64,000 nt of DNA from assembly GCF_027923765.1 (NCBI RefSeq), contig NZ_AP026709.1, positions 553,501 through 617,500 of the forward strand, read 5' to 3'. The position numbers and the translations under genes were made by a program. The notes under the pieces are model-generated. The model ran no database searches. It was not told the origin of the DNA and saw only the letters and a program-made list of their open reading frames with translations. Below, one piece after another: positions 63,523 to 64,000 of the stretch; within the stretch, counting starts at the first letter, position 1; every line of letters begins with the position of its first letter. The stretch comes from Pseudodesulfovibrio nedwellii. Its GTDB lineage: Bacteria; Desulfobacterota; Desulfovibrionia; Desulfovibrionales; Desulfovibrionaceae.

Positions 63523-64000
63523 TACAGTTTCGATATTCTGGATACCGCCTCCTCAAGCAGATCGTTATTCACAGTCAGGGAGATACGGAAATACCCTTCT
63601 CCCGGTGTTCCGAAACCATTGCCGGGTGTGAGTACAACGCCTGTCTGTTTCAGAACGTTCGTCACGAATTCCGACGATTTATTTCCATCAGGTACATTGC
63701 ACCACAAATAGAAGGAAGCGTCGGGGACGCGATGGTTTATGCCCACCTTGGTTAAAGCGGCACTTACCACGTCTCTGCGTTCCTTATAAATGGCGCGGAA
63801 TTTTTCAGCGTAGGGTTCGCCATTGCGAAGCGCTGCGATACCGGCTTCCTGAACAGCTTGGAAAATGCCTGAATCCACATTTTCTTTGATCTTGCCCAGG
63901 CCTGCGACCAGATCACTGTTACCTACGGCCATGCCGACACGCCAGCCGGTCATATTGTAGGTTTTGGACAGGGAATGAAATTCGATGCATACCTCTTTGG
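63522..64000 (-). CDS. dapL: LL-diaminopimelate aminotransferase, 3' part
   Basis: Only the C-terminal 159 residues are in the window; the gene continues beyond 64000. The PLP lysine is in EFHSLSKTYNMTGWRVG, a sequence typical of DapL. VPDASFYLWCNVP and GYFRISLT are the C-terminal substrate contacts of class I aminotransferases. DapL makes LL-diaminopimelate in one step for lysine and peptidoglycan, as in many Desulfovibrio. A related aspartate aminotransferase cannot be excluded. Its stop overlaps the folK start. Confidence 0.88.
   Translation of the reverse strand, partial: KEVCIEFHSLSKTYNMTGWRVGMAVGNSDLVAGLGKIKENVDSGIFQAVQEAGIAALRNGEPYAEKFRAIYKERRDVVSAALTKVGINHRVPDASFYLWCNVPDGNKSSEFVTNVLKQTGVVLTPGNGFGTPGEGYFRISLTVNNDLLEEAVSRISKL

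Overview
The window looks like chromosome from a sulfate-reducing deltaproteobacterium of the Desulfovibrio / Pseudodesulfovibrio type. This is inferred from gene content, with no search run: a decahaem cytochrome c heading an Rnf operon, pyruvate:ferredoxin oxidoreductase beside pta-ackA, a three-gene fumarate reductase with class I fumarase, a TusA-DsrE (YedF-like) protein, and DapL-type lysine synthesis.

Bases 1 to about 9,200 are the right-hand part of a genomic island. A tyrosine recombinase lies against the 3' end of a tRNA-Met gene (9207-9283), the usual arrangement at an integration site. Inside are an unrecognised 284-aa protein, a serine recombinase whose promoter sits between perfect 17-bp inverted repeats, an unrecognised 290-aa protein, a two-gene Hachiman anti-phage system (HamA nuclease plus HamB helicase), about 600 bases with no convincing protein gene, a small cysteine-pair protein, and the integrase. 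The left end of the island is outside the window.

Bases 9,300 to 26,700 are ordinary chromosome: uppP, lptF-lptG, engB, aroQ, efp, ftsK, a lolA-like gene, an rRNA pseudouridine synthase, a yedF-like gene, a DUF374 acyltransferase, gcvT behind a large unknown gene, a NUDIX hydrolase, and a rimI-pgk-tpiA-secG run. Bases 26,714 to 28,880 hold two almost identical tRNA-Leu(GAG) genes, each with its own terminator, bracketing a 2-kb AT-rich segment that carries a pentapeptide-repeat protein and a periplasmic binding protein. A haem-binding hybrid histidine kinase with a shortened dimerisation domain follows.

Bases 32,300 to 57,600 are an energy module transcribed leftwards. A DctB-DctD two-component pair sits just upstream of a near-perfect sigma-54 promoter, which fronts frdCAB, fumarase alpha/beta, malic enzyme and a dicarboxylate transporter. 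Then come a decahaem cytochrome with rnfCDGEAB, and pta-ackA-PFOR. Together these would take up C4-dicarboxylates, interconvert fumarate, succinate, malate and pyruvate, and turn pyruvate into acetate, ATP and reduced ferredoxin, with Rnf linking ferredoxin to the membrane. The Rnf complex is unusual. RnfC has lost the glycine-rich NADH loop and the FMN motif of canonical RnfC, while RnfB carries a complete GltD/NfnB-like FAD and NAD(P)H module at its C-terminus. Nearby, an MFS transporter is fused to an ApbE flavin transferase that is predicted to face the periplasm, where RnfG is flavinylated.

The right end has a TPR protein, a small metal-binding (YHS/TRASH-like) protein, folK with no standard start codon, and the 3' part of dapL running off the window.
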